The notes: generated from the letters alone by a model not told the origin. 64,000 bases of DNA from Flavobacterium subsaxonicum WB 4.1-42 = DSM 21790 (GCF_000422725.1 NZ_KE383910.1:1-64000), one strand, 5' to 3'. Positions 44,254 to 54,095 are shown, numbered from the stretch's first letter. Program-made: numbers and translations.

Positions 44254-44643
44254 CTAAAATTCGGTTTTACCTATCTGGTTAAACTCATCCATATCGGGCC
44301 TTTTAGGGTCCGGGCCAAATTCGTTAGCGCCAACGGTACCTTCGGTACAAAATAATATTAATATGTAAATGTTGGCAATGGGCACAAAGGCTAAAAGATA
44401 AAACCAGCCACTTTTACCCACATCGTGCAGCCTTCTAACCGCTACTGCTACACTGGGCACAAGAACCGCCAAACCATATAGCCCGTAAGCAAACGCAAAA
44501 ATGCTGGATATAGCCATTAATATTCCCAGGGCAATCATCACTATAAAGTTACCCAGTAAAAAATACCAATACTCGCTTCGCCTTGCACGGCCTTCAAAAT
44601 TTGCATAGTTATCCCTAACTACTTTTAAGTACCATTCTATCAT
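44254..44643 (-). CDS. DUF805 family membrane protein
   Basis: A 129-residue protein with the DUF805 hallmarks: NFEGRARRSEYWYFLLGNFI near the start, three to four membrane helices (IVMIALGILMAISSIFAFAYGLYGLAVL), the conserved AVRRLHDVGKSGWFYLL, and a soluble tail GANEFGPDPK. Such proteins are widespread inner-membrane proteins of unknown role. It stands alone. Confidence 0.88.
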   Translation of the reverse strand: MIEWYLKVVRDNYANFEGRARRSEYWYFLLGNFIVMIALGILMAISSIFAFAYGLYGLAVLVPSVAVAVRRLHDVGKSGWFYLLAFVPIANIYILILFCTEGTVGANEFGPDPKRPDMDEFNQIGKTEF

Positions 44644-44757
44644 TTTATTATAATTGTTGGTTGGCCTACTCGTAAGGATTTTCGGTTGCTCCCCGTTTTT
44701 TTTAAATGATTTCGGCTATCACGTAATAGCTAAGGTACTAAAAAACAATAGGTAATA

Positions 44758-46125
44758 TTATAAAAATATGTTATCATTTGGCTGCCACAACTCAATCTTG
44801 TTCCCCTCGGGGTCCAGTATCCAGGCAAACTTGCCATAATCGTAACTTTCGGGTTCGCCCACAAGGGTAACACCTTCTGCCTTTAAGACTGTTAACAGGC
44901 CATCCAGGTCGTGCACCCTGAAGTTTTGCATAAACTGCTTTTCAGACGGTTTAAAATAAGTGGTATCTGCCTCAAAGGGCGACCATTGCGTAGAAGCAGC
45001 GTTGCCGTTGTTATCTTTCCACCAAAAGGTACAGCCGTAGTCATCGGTAGCAAGGCCAAGGTTCTTTTTATACCAGTTGCGCAATAATTCTGGGTTTTCT
45101 GCTTTAAAAAACACACCGCCAATACCCGTAACCTTAACATCTTCTTCGTCCTTGGCAGGCGCGCCAAAGTACACCGCCTTAATTTTATCTACAATAACCT
45201 GAGCCAGACGTTCGTGGCTCTCGAACGTCCAACCTGCTATGTGTGGCGTTAGCAACACATTATCGGCGTTAAGCAAATATTCAAAAGCGGGCGGCATGGC
45301 CTCATCTGTAAATAAATTCTCGAATGACAGCTTTTCATATTCCAAAACATCTAATGCTGCGCCCAGTATTTTTTTAGATTGTAGTGCCTCAGCAAGGTCA
45401 TGCGTTACCACACTATTGCCACGGGCGGTATTAATAAACCAGAAGGGCTTTGCAAAACCGTTAATAAGGTTAGCATTAACCATTTTATCGGTCTCCGGGG
45501 TCCAGGGCGTGTGCAGGCTTACTACATCAACCTTTTGCTGAAACTCTTCTAAACTTACCTGTTTAGCATTGGCATCGCCTACCAAAGGCTTAATGTCGTA
45601 GCACAGCACCTCAACATCAAAACCCCTAAGCTTTTTAGCGAACGATTTACCCATGTTACCATAGCCAATAATACCAACCGTTTTACCATCAAGCTCGTGC
45701 CCGCGGTTGCCCTCGCGCATCCAGTTGCCATTCCTGATTTCTCTATCGGCTTTATTTAGATTGTTGAATAATGACAATAGCATTCCCAGTGCCTGCTCTC
45801 CCACAGCGTTGCGGTTACCCTCTGGTGCTGCAATAAGGGCAATGCCCTTGCTTTCGGCATAAGCCGTGTCTATACTCTCCAGCCCTGCGCCTACCCTGGC
45901 AATAAACTGCAGGTTGGTGGCGGCATCTAAAAAGGTTTTATCTATCTTAAACCGGCTGCGGATAACAATACCGTTATAGCCCGCAATTTTAGCCTCAATT
46001 TCCTGTTTGGTCGATTTATAATCGGCTTCATTTTTAAAACCGGCCTGTTGCAGCTGATCCCAAAGTATAGGGTTGTTGCTGTCTATGTGGAGTACTTTTA
46101 TATGGGTTTCGGGTTGTGGGTTCAT
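44758..46125 (-). CDS. D-isomer 2-hydroxyacid dehydrogenase fused to a VOC/glyoxalase-like domain
   Basis: 455 residues. Residues about 10-325 are a SerA-type NAD-dependent dehydrogenase: the NAD loop VGIIGYGNMGKS at about 150-160, INTARGNSVV with the substrate arginine R235, a glutamate in DVLEYEKL (about 262-264) and H295 in LLTPHIAGWT. Residues about 331-452 (DNA 44762-45135) form a complete VOC domain: KVTGIGGVFFKAENPELLRNW, GCTFWWKDN, DLDGLLTVLKAEGV and DPEGNKIELWQP. The frame is continuous with a short acidic linker (GAPAKDEEDV). 3-phosphoglycerate or another 2-hydroxyacid is the likely dehydrogenase substrate. The usual C-terminal ACT domain of SerA is absent. Confidence 0.85.
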   Translation of the reverse strand: MNPQPETHIKVLHIDSNNPILWDQLQQAGFKNEADYKSTKQEIEAKIAGYNGIVIRSRFKIDKTFLDAATNLQFIARVGAGLESIDTAYAESKGIALIAAPEGNRNAVGEQALGMLLSLFNNLNKADREIRNGNWMREGNRGHELDGKTVGIIGYGNMGKSFAKKLRGFDVEVLCYDIKPLVGDANAKQVSLEEFQQKVDVVSLHTPWTPETDKMVNANLINGFAKPFWFINTARGNSVVTHDLAEALQSKKILGAALDVLEYEKLSFENLFTDEAMPPAFEYLLNADNVLLTPHIAGWTFESHERLAQVIVDKIKAVYFGAPAKDEEDVKVTGIGGVFFKAENPELLRNWYKKNLGLATDDYGCTFWWKDNNGNAASTQWSPFEADTTYFKPSEKQFMQNFRVHDLDGLLTVLKAEGVTLVGEPESYDYGKFAWILDPEGNKIELWQPNDNIFL

Positions 46126-46264
46126 AGTTAAGAGTTATAAGCACAAAGTTACACAAACAAGGTACAAAGATTCGCAAAGAATTTTGAACACTTATGCGTA
46201 CACTAAGTTGTTGCGGATAAAATTTTACCAGCACAGGCTTCGTTATGTAACGTTGCGGAATTTC
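46126..46264. other. Short intergenic region with CACAAAG-type repeat
   Basis: Contains CACAAAGTTACACAAA and related blocks at 46140-46180, an inverted relative of the repeats at 37094-37165. No gene. Confidence 0.4.
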
Positions 46265-47617
46265 CTAAAACCCAAGTATCAGTTTCGCGATCGAAAAATA
46301 AATTAAGATACCGCAAATATCGTTACTGGTGGTAATAAACGGACCGGTAGCAAGTGCGGGGTCTATGCCAAATTTATTTAAAAGTATGGGGATAAATGTA
46401 CCTATTAGCGATGCAATTATAATTACCGATATTAGCGATACACAAACCGTAAGGCCAAGCTCAAAGCTTACGCCCAACAAAAAGTGACTGCCTAAAATTA
46501 GTATAATGGCCAGTATAGAGCCGTTTAGCAAACTAAGCATTACTTCTTTTATTAGCCTGTTAAACAACGATCCGCTAAGGGTGTTGTTGGCAAGGCCCTG
46601 CACAATAATGGCGCTGGATTGTACACCCACATTACCGGCCATTGCCGCAATGAGGGGCGTAAAGAAAAACAGGTTACCGTGGTGTATCATGGCGCCGCTA
46701 AAACCCTCTAAAAGGCTAACGCTTATAAAGCCACCCAACAGTGCCAGTACCAGCCACGGCAGGCGGGCTTTAGTAAGGTCCAGGATGCTGTCATCGGCCT
46801 CTACATCCTGCGATATACCTGCTGCCAACTGGTAATCTTTGTCGGCTTCGTCTTTAATAACGTCTACAATGTCATCAATGGTAATACGGCCCACAAGGCG
46901 GCCCAGCTCGTCTATAACGGGTATGGCCTCAAGGTCGTACTTTTGCATAATACGTGCTACCTCAACATCGGGGGTAGTAACTTTAACGGAGTCTACTTTG
47001 GGTATATAAACCTCGCTGATGGGGGTTTTGGTAGATGTGGTAAGCAAATCTTTTAAAGACAATCGGCCTTTTAGGCGGTTCTCGTCATCTACCACATAAA
47101 TAGAGTGCACCCGCTGAACGTTCTCTGCCTGTATGCGCATTTCTTTAACGCAGGTAAGCACTGTCCAGTTTTCGTTAACTTTTACAAGCTCTTTACCCAT
47201 AAGTCCACCGGCCGTGTCTTCGTCGTAACGCAACAGGTCTACAATGTCTTTGGCGTGCTCTACGTCTAAAAGCTCCGATATAACCTCTTCCTGGCGGCTT
47301 TCGGGTAATTCGGCAATAATATCGGCCGCATCATCCGTACTAAGCTCATCCAGCTCTTCGGCAATTTCTTTAGGCGAAAGGCCTTTTAAGATCTTTTCCC
47401 TAACCTCTTCGTCGAGTTCCAGCAGTATCTCTGCCGTCTTTTCGCTGTCCAGGATGTGGAAAATATAAATAGAATCAGCGTCATCCAGTTCGCCCATTAT
47501 TTCGGCAATATCGGCGTAGTGAATATCAGCTAAGAGCGTTTGTAACTCCTGCTCACGGTTTTCGCTAACGTATTGCTCTATCTGGGTGATGAAATCCCTA
47601 CTGATCTTAAACTCCAT
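46265..47617 (-). CDS. mgtE: Magnesium transporter MgtE
   Basis: A 450-residue Mg2+ channel/transporter. The N-terminal MgtE domain is built of acidic helical repeats (ELDDADSIYIFHILDSE, LSTDDAADIIAELPE), then two CBS domains at about 135-255 (VHSIYVVDDENRLKGRLSL, LEAIPVIDELGRLVGRIT) that sense Mg2+, and five membrane helices at about 285-450, including the selectivity segment AGNVGVQSSAIIVQGLA. The length is normal. Its start overlaps the 3' end of rsmA by 11 bp, so the two genes are co-transcribed. Confidence 0.95.
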   Translation of the reverse strand: MEFKISRDFITQIEQYVSENREQELQTLLADIHYADIAEIMGELDDADSIYIFHILDSEKTAEILLELDEEVREKILKGLSPKEIAEELDELSTDDAADIIAELPESRQEEVISELLDVEHAKDIVDLLRYDEDTAGGLMGKELVKVNENWTVLTCVKEMRIQAENVQRVHSIYVVDDENRLKGRLSLKDLLTTSTKTPISEVYIPKVDSVKVTTPDVEVARIMQKYDLEAIPVIDELGRLVGRITIDDIVDVIKDEADKDYQLAAGISQDVEADDSILDLTKARLPWLVLALLGGFISVSLLEGFSGAMIHHGNLFFFTPLIAAMAGNVGVQSSAIIVQGLANNTLSGSLFNRLIKEVMLSLLNGSILAIILILGSHFLLGVSFELGLTVCVSLISVIIIASLIGTFIPILLNKFGIDPALATGPFITTSNDICGILIYFSIAKLILGF

Positions 47618-48386
47618 TTGCCGCTATTTTTTGGGTAAGGTCTATAAATTGTTCCACCGAAAGCTGTTCCGGACGGAGGTCAAAGATAGTATCTTCCTTT
47701 AAATTATCCGATAGGTTATATGTTTTTAAACTGTTACGAAGCGTCTTTCTGCGCTGGTTAAATGCCATTTTTACCACAGCAAAAAACAGCTTTTCGTCTA
47801 CCGGCAAATGGTAGTTTTCTTTTCGCGTTAAGCGCAGTACGCCACTCTTAACTTTTGGTGGTGGGTTAAACACATGCTCATCAACGGTAAAGAGGTATTC
47901 GGCATCATAAAAAGCCTGCACCAGTACCGATAAGATACCGTAAGCCTTGGTGCCTTTTTTCTCGCAAATGCGCTGTGCCACTTCTTTTTGGAACATGCCC
48001 GAAAACTCCGGTATGCGGTAACGCAGCTCCAGTGCCCTGAAAACGATTTGCGTAGAAATGTTGTACGGAAAGTTACCGATAATGGCAAACTGGTCGTCGC
48101 CAAAATCTTCGCTCAGGTTATAGCGCAAAAAATCTTTAGAGATAATGTGCCCTTCCAGTTTTGGGTAATGCGCATTTAGGTAGTCTACCGATTCGGTATC
48201 AATTTCTATTACAAACGTTTCTGTAGGTTTTTCCAGCAGGTACTTTGTAAGCACGCCCATGCCGGGGCCTATTTCCAGTATTTTAGAATAGCCCTGTAGC
48301 GTAAGGGTGTCGGCAATATTTTTGGCAATGCCCTCGTCTTTAAGAAAATGCTGCCCAAGGTGTTTTTTGGCTTTTACTTTATCCAT
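47607..48386 (-). CDS. rsmA: 16S rRNA (adenine(1518)-N6/adenine(1519)-N6)-dimethyltransferase
   Basis: A 259-residue KsgA family methyltransferase that dimethylates two adenosines near the 3' end of 16S rRNA. Seen: the start KVKAKKHLGQHFLKDEGIA, the SAM-binding EIGPGMGVLTKYLL, the acidic VIEIDTESVDYL, and the catalytic IIGNFPYNISTQIVF. The length is normal. Start at ATG 48386, which gives the family N-terminus; ATG 48401 adds five residues. It overlaps mgtE by 11 bp. Confidence 0.95.
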   Translation of the reverse strand: MDKVKAKKHLGQHFLKDEGIAKNIADTLTLQGYSKILEIGPGMGVLTKYLLEKPTETFVIEIDTESVDYLNAHYPKLEGHIISKDFLRYNLSEDFGDDQFAIIGNFPYNISTQIVFRALELRYRIPEFSGMFQKEVAQRICEKKGTKAYGILSVLVQAFYDAEYLFTVDEHVFNPPPKVKSGVLRLTRKENYHLPVDEKLFFAVVKMAFNQRRKTLRNSLKTYNLSDNLKEDTIFDLRPEQLSVEQFIDLTQKIAANGV

Positions 48387-48433
48387 GTGTATGTGTAACA
48401 TCCCGCACCATAACAGGCTCCGGGCAGGTATGT

Positions 48434-48757
48434 CTATACCGATTTAAATTCTTGTATAATCTCCAGCTCTGTCCTGAACTGTAGTACTTTGTCGCCAAAC
48501 AAGCCTGCACTTTCGGCACGCAGTTTAGGCGAATGATCGTTGTAATATTCGTTAAGCTTTTCGCGGCTATCGGCAAAATATTGTACCGAATACGTTGTTG
48601 TGCCTTCATCATGATGGTCTGTAAGCACCTTAACAATTTTAATTTTATAAAATTTACCGATTTCCATTATTTTCGGAATGTGGTCTTCCATCATCCAGGC
48701 CATCCATTTTTCCTGTATGGTGTTGTCTACGTTGCTGGTTACGTTGTAAATTATCAT
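48434..48757 (-). CDS. DUF4286 family protein
   Basis: A 107-residue soluble protein with the DUF4286 pattern MIIYNVTSNVDNTIQEKWMA ... WMMEDHIPKIMEIGKFYKIK and a C-terminal FGDKVLQFRTELEII. The predicted fold is a ferredoxin-like alpha/beta sandwich. In Flavobacteriaceae this family is found beside rsmA and a TPR gene, as here, but no function is known. Confidence 0.82.
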   Translation of the reverse strand: MIIYNVTSNVDNTIQEKWMAWMMEDHIPKIMEIGKFYKIKIVKVLTDHHDEGTTTYSVQYFADSREKLNEYYNDHSPKLRAESAGLFGDKVLQFRTELEIIQEFKSV

Positions 48758-48783
48758 GCTATTATAGTTTGGTTTGTGTGTAC

Positions 48784-50565
48784 TTAGCTGTTAGAGTCGC
48801 CACGCAACAACCTGAACTGTTTACGCGCCTCTATAAAGTAAATGCTGTCCTGGTGTTCAAAAAGCACCTTTTCGTACAGCGGCTTGGCCTTTTCGGGCTG
48901 TTGTAGTTTTTTGTTGTAAATCTCGGCCGAGAAAAACAACGCCTCGTCTACATAAATACCTTCTTTGTACTTGTCTATAATTTCCTGGTATTGTTGCAGG
49001 GCAAGGTCGTACTGCGCCTGGCTTTCGTAAATTTCGCCAATGCGCAGCAGGGTAATATCCTGTATGCTTGCTGTTTTATCTGTAGCCTGTATGGCCTTAA
49101 ACTCGGCAAGGGCTTCGGCTTTTTTGTTTTGGTATAGTTTAAAGTCGGCACGCGCGAATTTTTTAAGCGCGGTCTGCGTGCTGTCTTCGGCAGTATTGTC
49201 TATAATAAGCAGGTAAATTTCTAAAGCATCATTAGCAATAAGTTGCGATGCATTCGATTTTAACACCTTAAGCTGCTTTTGCGCCCACTCAAAATCGCCT
49301 TTAAAATAGCTGCTTCGGGCTACCTTAAAACTGGCCTGATGGCCTACTGCATCATTCTTAAGGTCTTCTTCGATCTGGGCATAGTAAATAATGGCCTGAT
49401 TGAATTTTTCGTCCAACAACAACACGTCCGACAATTTCATTTTAACCTCAGCCTGCTCATATTTGTTTAGCTGAAGCTTTAAGGCAGCATCAAGCGTGGC
49501 AACCGCCAGTTTTGTATCTTTTAGATGAAAGGCCTCAAAATCAGCCTTAAGAATTTGCAGGTCTAACGAGTAGGGTGTAATACCAACCTCGGCAATAAGG
49601 GCGTCTATTCTCTGTTTAATACCGGCAAGGTCTTTTTGCTGGGCAGCGGCAATATCCATGCTAAGCAAATCGTACTGCGCCTGCATGCGTGCCTCGGGGT
49701 TGGTGGTATTGGCCAGTATAAACGATAATATCTCTCTTGCAGTGGCATCCTCTTTTTCTTCTATAGCCAGTTTAGAGAGGTTTACAATATTGTAAAACAA
49801 ATCAGGGTCGCGCTTAAAAATGGCTTTTTCCTGAATAAAGGCTTTGCCGTATTCTTTTTGCTGCACAAAGAACCAGCTTAAAAACTGGTTCCAGAAAATA
49901 TCCTGTGTTTTTTGTGTGTTTACCAACAGTGCCTTGCGCAACGATGCATTAAAGGTAGCCTCGCCACCCTCTTCGTTCATAAAACGCGAAAGCTGGTTTT
50001 GCACCATTACAAGGTTTTGCGGATTGGTATAGGCATAGGTAAGCAACTTCTCGATCATTAAATCCATATTACCCAGCTGCCCCTGCAGGAGCGCCATCTG
50101 ATAATCAAAATTCATGCTTTTATTTACTGCCGATGCCGCCTCGTACGTTTTTAAAGCCTGCTGTACCAAAACCTTTTGCTCGAACGTATTGGCAACCGTA
50201 TACACGTTAGATGGGTTTTGCGTAACCGCATCTATAGCCTGCTTGTAGTATTTCTCGGCTTTAGGCATATCTTTTTGCAATTGGTAGTTGTATCCAATTT
50301 CTACAAGAAGCAGTGGTTGCCCGGTCCTGTCAAGTTTATCGGCCAAGAGCTTCCCGGCTTTGTCAAACTGTTGCAGCTGCTGGTAGCAGGCTGCCATTTT
50401 TTGCGTAAAAAAAGTATTACCCGGCTGCGTTTTGGCAAGCCCCTCGTAAATAACAAGGGCTTTTTCAAACTCGCCTTTTTCGAAATAGTTATAGGCAAGC
50501 TGCTCGTTTTGGGCAAAAGCCGCAAACGAGAAAACAAGAGCAATAAGTAGGAATAACTTTTTCAT
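48784..50565 (-). CDS. Exported tetratricopeptide repeat protein
   Basis: A 593-residue protein with signal peptide MKKLFLLIALVFSFAAFAQ. The whole mature part is TPR helices: at least eight repeats, for example YNYFEKGEFEKALVIYEGLA near the start and IYESQAQYDLALQQYQEI near the end (SAEIYNKKLQQPEKAKPLYE). It is likely periplasmic and involved in protein-protein contacts; the partner is unknown. It is 26 bp upstream of the DUF4286 gene on the same strand. Confidence 0.82.
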   Translation of the reverse strand: MKKLFLLIALVFSFAAFAQNEQLAYNYFEKGEFEKALVIYEGLAKTQPGNTFFTQKMAACYQQLQQFDKAGKLLADKLDRTGQPLLLVEIGYNYQLQKDMPKAEKYYKQAIDAVTQNPSNVYTVANTFEQKVLVQQALKTYEAASAVNKSMNFDYQMALLQGQLGNMDLMIEKLLTYAYTNPQNLVMVQNQLSRFMNEEGGEATFNASLRKALLVNTQKTQDIFWNQFLSWFFVQQKEYGKAFIQEKAIFKRDPDLFYNIVNLSKLAIEEKEDATAREILSFILANTTNPEARMQAQYDLLSMDIAAAQQKDLAGIKQRIDALIAEVGITPYSLDLQILKADFEAFHLKDTKLAVATLDAALKLQLNKYEQAEVKMKLSDVLLLDEKFNQAIIYYAQIEEDLKNDAVGHQASFKVARSSYFKGDFEWAQKQLKVLKSNASQLIANDALEIYLLIIDNTAEDSTQTALKKFARADFKLYQNKKAEALAEFKAIQATDKTASIQDITLLRIGEIYESQAQYDLALQQYQEIIDKYKEGIYVDEALFFSAEIYNKKLQQPEKAKPLYEKVLFEHQDSIYFIEARKQFRLLRGDSNS

Positions 50566-50734
50566 AGCATTATAAATCAGAACACGGATGATGCGGATTT
50601 AGGCAGATTTTAGCCGATAACCTAACGCAAAAGTTGCATTTAGATTGTAAATCTTCGAGCATCCGTTTAGATGCGCGTTATCCCCGCCTGTACCATTCAT
50701 TCGGGCAGGCGCGTTCCGTATCCTAACAAATTTA
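50566..50734. repeat. Intergenic repeat related to the 21.3-kb element
   Basis: Bases 50682-50718 are the reverse complement of the block at 21432-21466, with a 4-base insertion, and keep the hairpin CGCCTG/CAGGCG (50685-50711). An ACACGGATGATGCGGATTT block (50581-50600) resembles the GGAACGCGGATGACACGG block at 21300-21317. No gene. Confidence 0.65.
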
Positions 50735-52006
50735 CTAATTTATTATATCAAATCCGGTATAAGGGCGTAAAACTTCGGGTATTACAATACCTTCGGGCGT
50801 TTGGTAATTTTCTAATATGCCGGCCAGTACCCTTGGCAATGCTAACGAACTTCCGTTAAGGGTGTGTGCCAGTTGGTTTTTACCCTCTTTATCTCTAAAA
50901 CGCAGCTTTAGCCTGTTGGCCTGAAAGGTTTCGAAGTTAGATACCGAGCTTATTTCCAGCCAACGGTCCTGCGCGGTAGAGAACACCTCAAAATCATACG
51001 TAAGCGCCGATGCAAAGCCCATATCGCCACCACAAAGGCGCAACACGCGGTACGGCAGCTTAAGGTCGTTTAACAAGCCTTTTACATGCTCTACCATACC
51101 ATCTAAGGCAGCATACGAGTTCTCTGGTTTTTCTATGCGCACAATCTCTACCTTATCAAACTGGTGCAGGCGGTTAAGCCCCCTTACACTCGCACCCCAC
51201 GATCCTGCCTCTCTACGGAAGCACGGCGTGTAGGCCGTTGCCATTACCGGCAGTTCTTTTTCGGTAAGTATCACATCCCTGAAAATGTTGGTAACAGGCA
51301 CTTCGGCCGTAGGTATAAGGTACAGGTTATCGGCACTGTCATGATACATCTGCCCTTCTTTATCGGGCAGTTGGCCCGTTCCATACGCCGATGCCTCGTT
51401 AACCATGTGCGGCACCTGGTATTCGTTGTAGCCGGCATCGGTATTTTTATCTAAAAAGTAAGCAATAAGGGCACGTTGCAGCTTAGCACCTTTGCCTTTA
51501 TATACAGGGAAACCCGGGGCAGTAATTTTAGTACCTAATTCAAAATCTATAATGTCGTATTTTTTTATAAGCTCCCAGTGTGGCAGGGCGCCTTCAAAAA
51601 GCGTTGGTATATCGCCTTCGCGGTGCACCTCAAGGTTTTCCTCGGGGGTTTTACCTACCGGTACAATATCGGCCGGGGTGTTAGGCAGTTTGTACAGCGT
51701 TTCTAAAAGCTCATCGGCTATGGTTCCTAAAAGCTCTGTAAGCTCTTTATCTTTTTCTTTAAACTGCGCCGTTTTTTGCTTAATAATATCGGCTTTAGCT
51801 TTTTCGCCGGCCTTCATAAGTTCGCCCACGTCTTTAGACAGCCTGTTCGATTCAGATTTTAAAGTATCAAGTTCTACCTGCGTGCTCCTTCTTTTCTCGT
51901 CAAGGGCAATAACCTGGTCTACAAGTGGTGTGGCATCAAAATTTCTTTTACCTAACGCCGCTATCACTTTGTCTCTGTTCTCTCTAATAAATGCTGTTTG
52001 TAACAT
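50735..52006 (-). CDS. serS: Serine--tRNA ligase
   Basis: A 423-residue class II aminoacyl-tRNA synthetase. The N-terminal tRNA-binding coiled coil occupies about 25-105 (LDTLKSESNRLSKDVGELMK). The catalytic core shows motif 1 (YQVPHMVNEASAYGTGQLP), motif 2 (FRREAGSWGASVRGLNRLHQF) and motif 3 (NGSSLALPRVLAGILENYQT). The length is normal. It has its own promoter and diverges from the M1 peptidase gene. Confidence 0.97.
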   Translation of the reverse strand: MLQTAFIRENRDKVIAALGKRNFDATPLVDQVIALDEKRRSTQVELDTLKSESNRLSKDVGELMKAGEKAKADIIKQKTAQFKEKDKELTELLGTIADELLETLYKLPNTPADIVPVGKTPEENLEVHREGDIPTLFEGALPHWELIKKYDIIDFELGTKITAPGFPVYKGKGAKLQRALIAYFLDKNTDAGYNEYQVPHMVNEASAYGTGQLPDKEGQMYHDSADNLYLIPTAEVPVTNIFRDVILTEKELPVMATAYTPCFRREAGSWGASVRGLNRLHQFDKVEIVRIEKPENSYAALDGMVEHVKGLLNDLKLPYRVLRLCGGDMGFASALTYDFEVFSTAQDRWLEISSVSNFETFQANRLKLRFRDKEGKNQLAHTLNGSSLALPRVLAGILENYQTPEGIVIPEVLRPYTGFDIIN

Positions 52007-52029
52007 ATCTGGTTTTTTTATGAAGTGAG

Positions 52030-52037
52030 CAAATTTA
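52030..52037 (-). promoter_or_regulatory. -7 box (TAAATTTG) for serS
   Basis: On the minus strand TAAATTTG, 23 bases before the serS ATG; no clear -33 element. Confidence 0.45.
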
Positions 52038-52127
52038 ATGATTTGTTTTAATTAATACGTTTGTGACTTAAAGTTAAAATTGCAGCACTATTTATCTATT
52101 TATAACACACGCACAGGCATTTATAAG

Positions 52128-52135
52128 TATATTTG
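52128..52135 (+). promoter_or_regulatory. -7 box (TATATTTG) for the M1 peptidase gene
   Basis: TATATTTG fits TAnnTTTG and lies 17 bases before the ATG at 52153. Confidence 0.5.
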
Positions 52136-52152
52136 AAAAATTTTTATTGCTA

Positions 52153-54078
52153 ATGAAAAATATTACTCTTTTATTGTTAAACTTTTTTGCAATTAGCACC
52201 GCTTTTGCACAACAGCCTAACAGCGATTTCGATAAGATTGTAGAAGCCGAAATGAAGGCCGGCTACAACCTTACCAGTTTTGTAGCCAACCTTAACACCG
52301 GTAATTATGATGTTACCCATCATACCCTGGAGTTTAGTGTAGACCCTGCCGTACAATTTGTTACCGGCACCGTTACTACTACCTTTACTGCTAAAGAAAG
52401 TATGGACAGCGTTACATTTGATCTTAACGACGACCTTAATGTAACATCAGTCACACAAAATGGCAGCAGCCTTACCTTTACGCAAAACGATAGTGACGAG
52501 CTGGTTATAACCCTACCAACCGTATTAACGCAGGGTACTGAAGCCACTGTGGTTATAAGCTACTCCGGCGAACCGGCATGGTGGCAGGATGCTTTTGTAA
52601 CCTCTGAACATGCAGGCACACCAATTTTATGGACCCTTTCTGAACCCTATGGCGCTAAAGAATGGTGGCCATGCAAGCAGGACCTTAACGATAAGGTAGA
52701 TGATGGTATTGATGTTTACATAACAGCGCCATCTGAATATACCAGCGTTTCTAACGGCTTGGAGCAGTCGCAGCAGGATAATGAAGACGGTACCACTACA
52801 ACGCATTTTCTTCATACCTATCCTATTCCGGCTTATTTAGTAGCTATTGCGGTAACCAATTATACCATTTACACGCAACAGGCGGGCTCCGGAGAGAACA
52901 CCTTCCCTATTGTGAATTACCTGTACCCCGAAACCGCAACAGGGTCGCAGCCCTTTATAGACCAGACGGTGGGTATTATGGATTTTTATGAAGATACTTT
53001 TGAGGCCTACCCTTTTAATAACGAAAAATACGGCCATGCACAGTGTGGCTTTGGCGGCGGTATGGAGCATACTACTGTATCTTTTATGGGTGGCTTTGGC
53101 CGCGAGTTAATTGCGCACGAACTGGCTCACCAGTGGTTTGGCGATAAAATTACCTGTGGGTCGTGGAAAGACATTTGGCTTAACGAGGGTTTTGCTACCT
53201 ACGTATCGGGCCTTGTGGTAGAGCACCAGGATGGTGACAACGAGTTTAGGAACTGGAAATTTAATAAGGTGTTAAGCATTACCGCCGCAACCGATGGCGC
53301 CGTATACCTTACCGATCAAGATACCCTTAATGTTGGCCGCATTTTTAGCACCAGGCTAACCTATAACAAAGGAGCAATGGTGCTGCACATGCTACGCTAT
53401 AAACTGGGAGATACCACCTTTTACCAGGCACTTAAAAATTACCTTGCCGATGAAGCCCTGGCCTACGGCTATGCCAAAACTCCCGATTTTCAGACGCATT
53501 TGGAGGAAACATCGGGTACTAACTTAGACGAGTTTTTTAGCGACTGGGTGTATAACCAGGGCTACCCATCGTATCAGGTAGATGTGCTTAATGCATCATC
53601 AGGGCAGGTATCGGTAACCATAAACCAGACACAGTCGCATTCATCCGTAGACTTTTTTGAGATGCCCGTACCTATAAGGTTTACAGGTGCCAATAACGAA
53701 GTTTTAAATGTAGTGCTAAACAACACCGAAAACAACCAACAGTTTACGGTACCGGTATCGTTTACTATACAGGAAGTTGACGTAAATTATAATTTTGATA
53801 TTGTTTCTGCCAACAATACCACTACTTTAAAAAACCAGGAATTTAGCCTGTTGCAAGGGGTAAAATTATACCCCAACCCAACATCTAACCAGCTTAGCGT
53901 GCAACTGCCTCAAGGTGTTGTGGTAGAAAAAGCTGTGTTTTACAATACACTTGGCCAAACAGTGCTTGAAAGCAGCACCCAAACCAGCTGGAATGTAGCT
54001 AAGCTATCGGCCGGTATACATTTTATTACCCTTGTTACCAACCAGGGCAGCAAACAGCTAAAGTTTATAAAACAATAA
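52153..54078 (+). CDS. Secreted M1 family metallopeptidase with T9SS sorting domain
   Basis: A 641-residue T9SS cargo protein. Signal peptide MKNITLLLLNFFAISTAFA; an N-terminal beta domain; the catalytic domain with exopeptidase motif GGGMEH, zinc motif H322-E-x-x-H326 (HELAHQWFGD) and zinc ligand E345 in LNEGFATY; and a C-terminal sorting domain at about 570-641 (KLYPNPTSNQLSVQLPQG ... SKQLKFIKQ). The M1 C-terminal helical domain is absent or short. It would act as a surface aminopeptidase. Start ATG 52153 gives a clean signal peptide; a TTG two codons earlier is unlikely. Confidence 0.93.
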   Translation: MKNITLLLLNFFAISTAFAQQPNSDFDKIVEAEMKAGYNLTSFVANLNTGNYDVTHHTLEFSVDPAVQFVTGTVTTTFTAKESMDSVTFDLNDDLNVTSVTQNGSSLTFTQNDSDELVITLPTVLTQGTEATVVISYSGEPAWWQDAFVTSEHAGTPILWTLSEPYGAKEWWPCKQDLNDKVDDGIDVYITAPSEYTSVSNGLEQSQQDNEDGTTTTHFLHTYPIPAYLVAIAVTNYTIYTQQAGSGENTFPIVNYLYPETATGSQPFIDQTVGIMDFYEDTFEAYPFNNEKYGHAQCGFGGGMEHTTVSFMGGFGRELIAHELAHQWFGDKITCGSWKDIWLNEGFATYVSGLVVEHQDGDNEFRNWKFNKVLSITAATDGAVYLTDQDTLNVGRIFSTRLTYNKGAMVLHMLRYKLGDTTFYQALKNYLADEALAYGYAKTPDFQTHLEETSGTNLDEFFSDWVYNQGYPSYQVDVLNASSGQVSVTINQTQSHSSVDFFEMPVPIRFTGANNEVLNVVLNNTENNQQFTVPVSFTIQEVDVNYNFDIVSANNTTTLKNQEFSLLQGVKLYPNPTSNQLSVQLPQGVVVEKAVFYNTLGQTVLESSTQTSWNVAKLSAGIHFITLVTNQGSKQLKFIKQ

Positions 54079-54095
54079 ATTTACATTTATAGATT

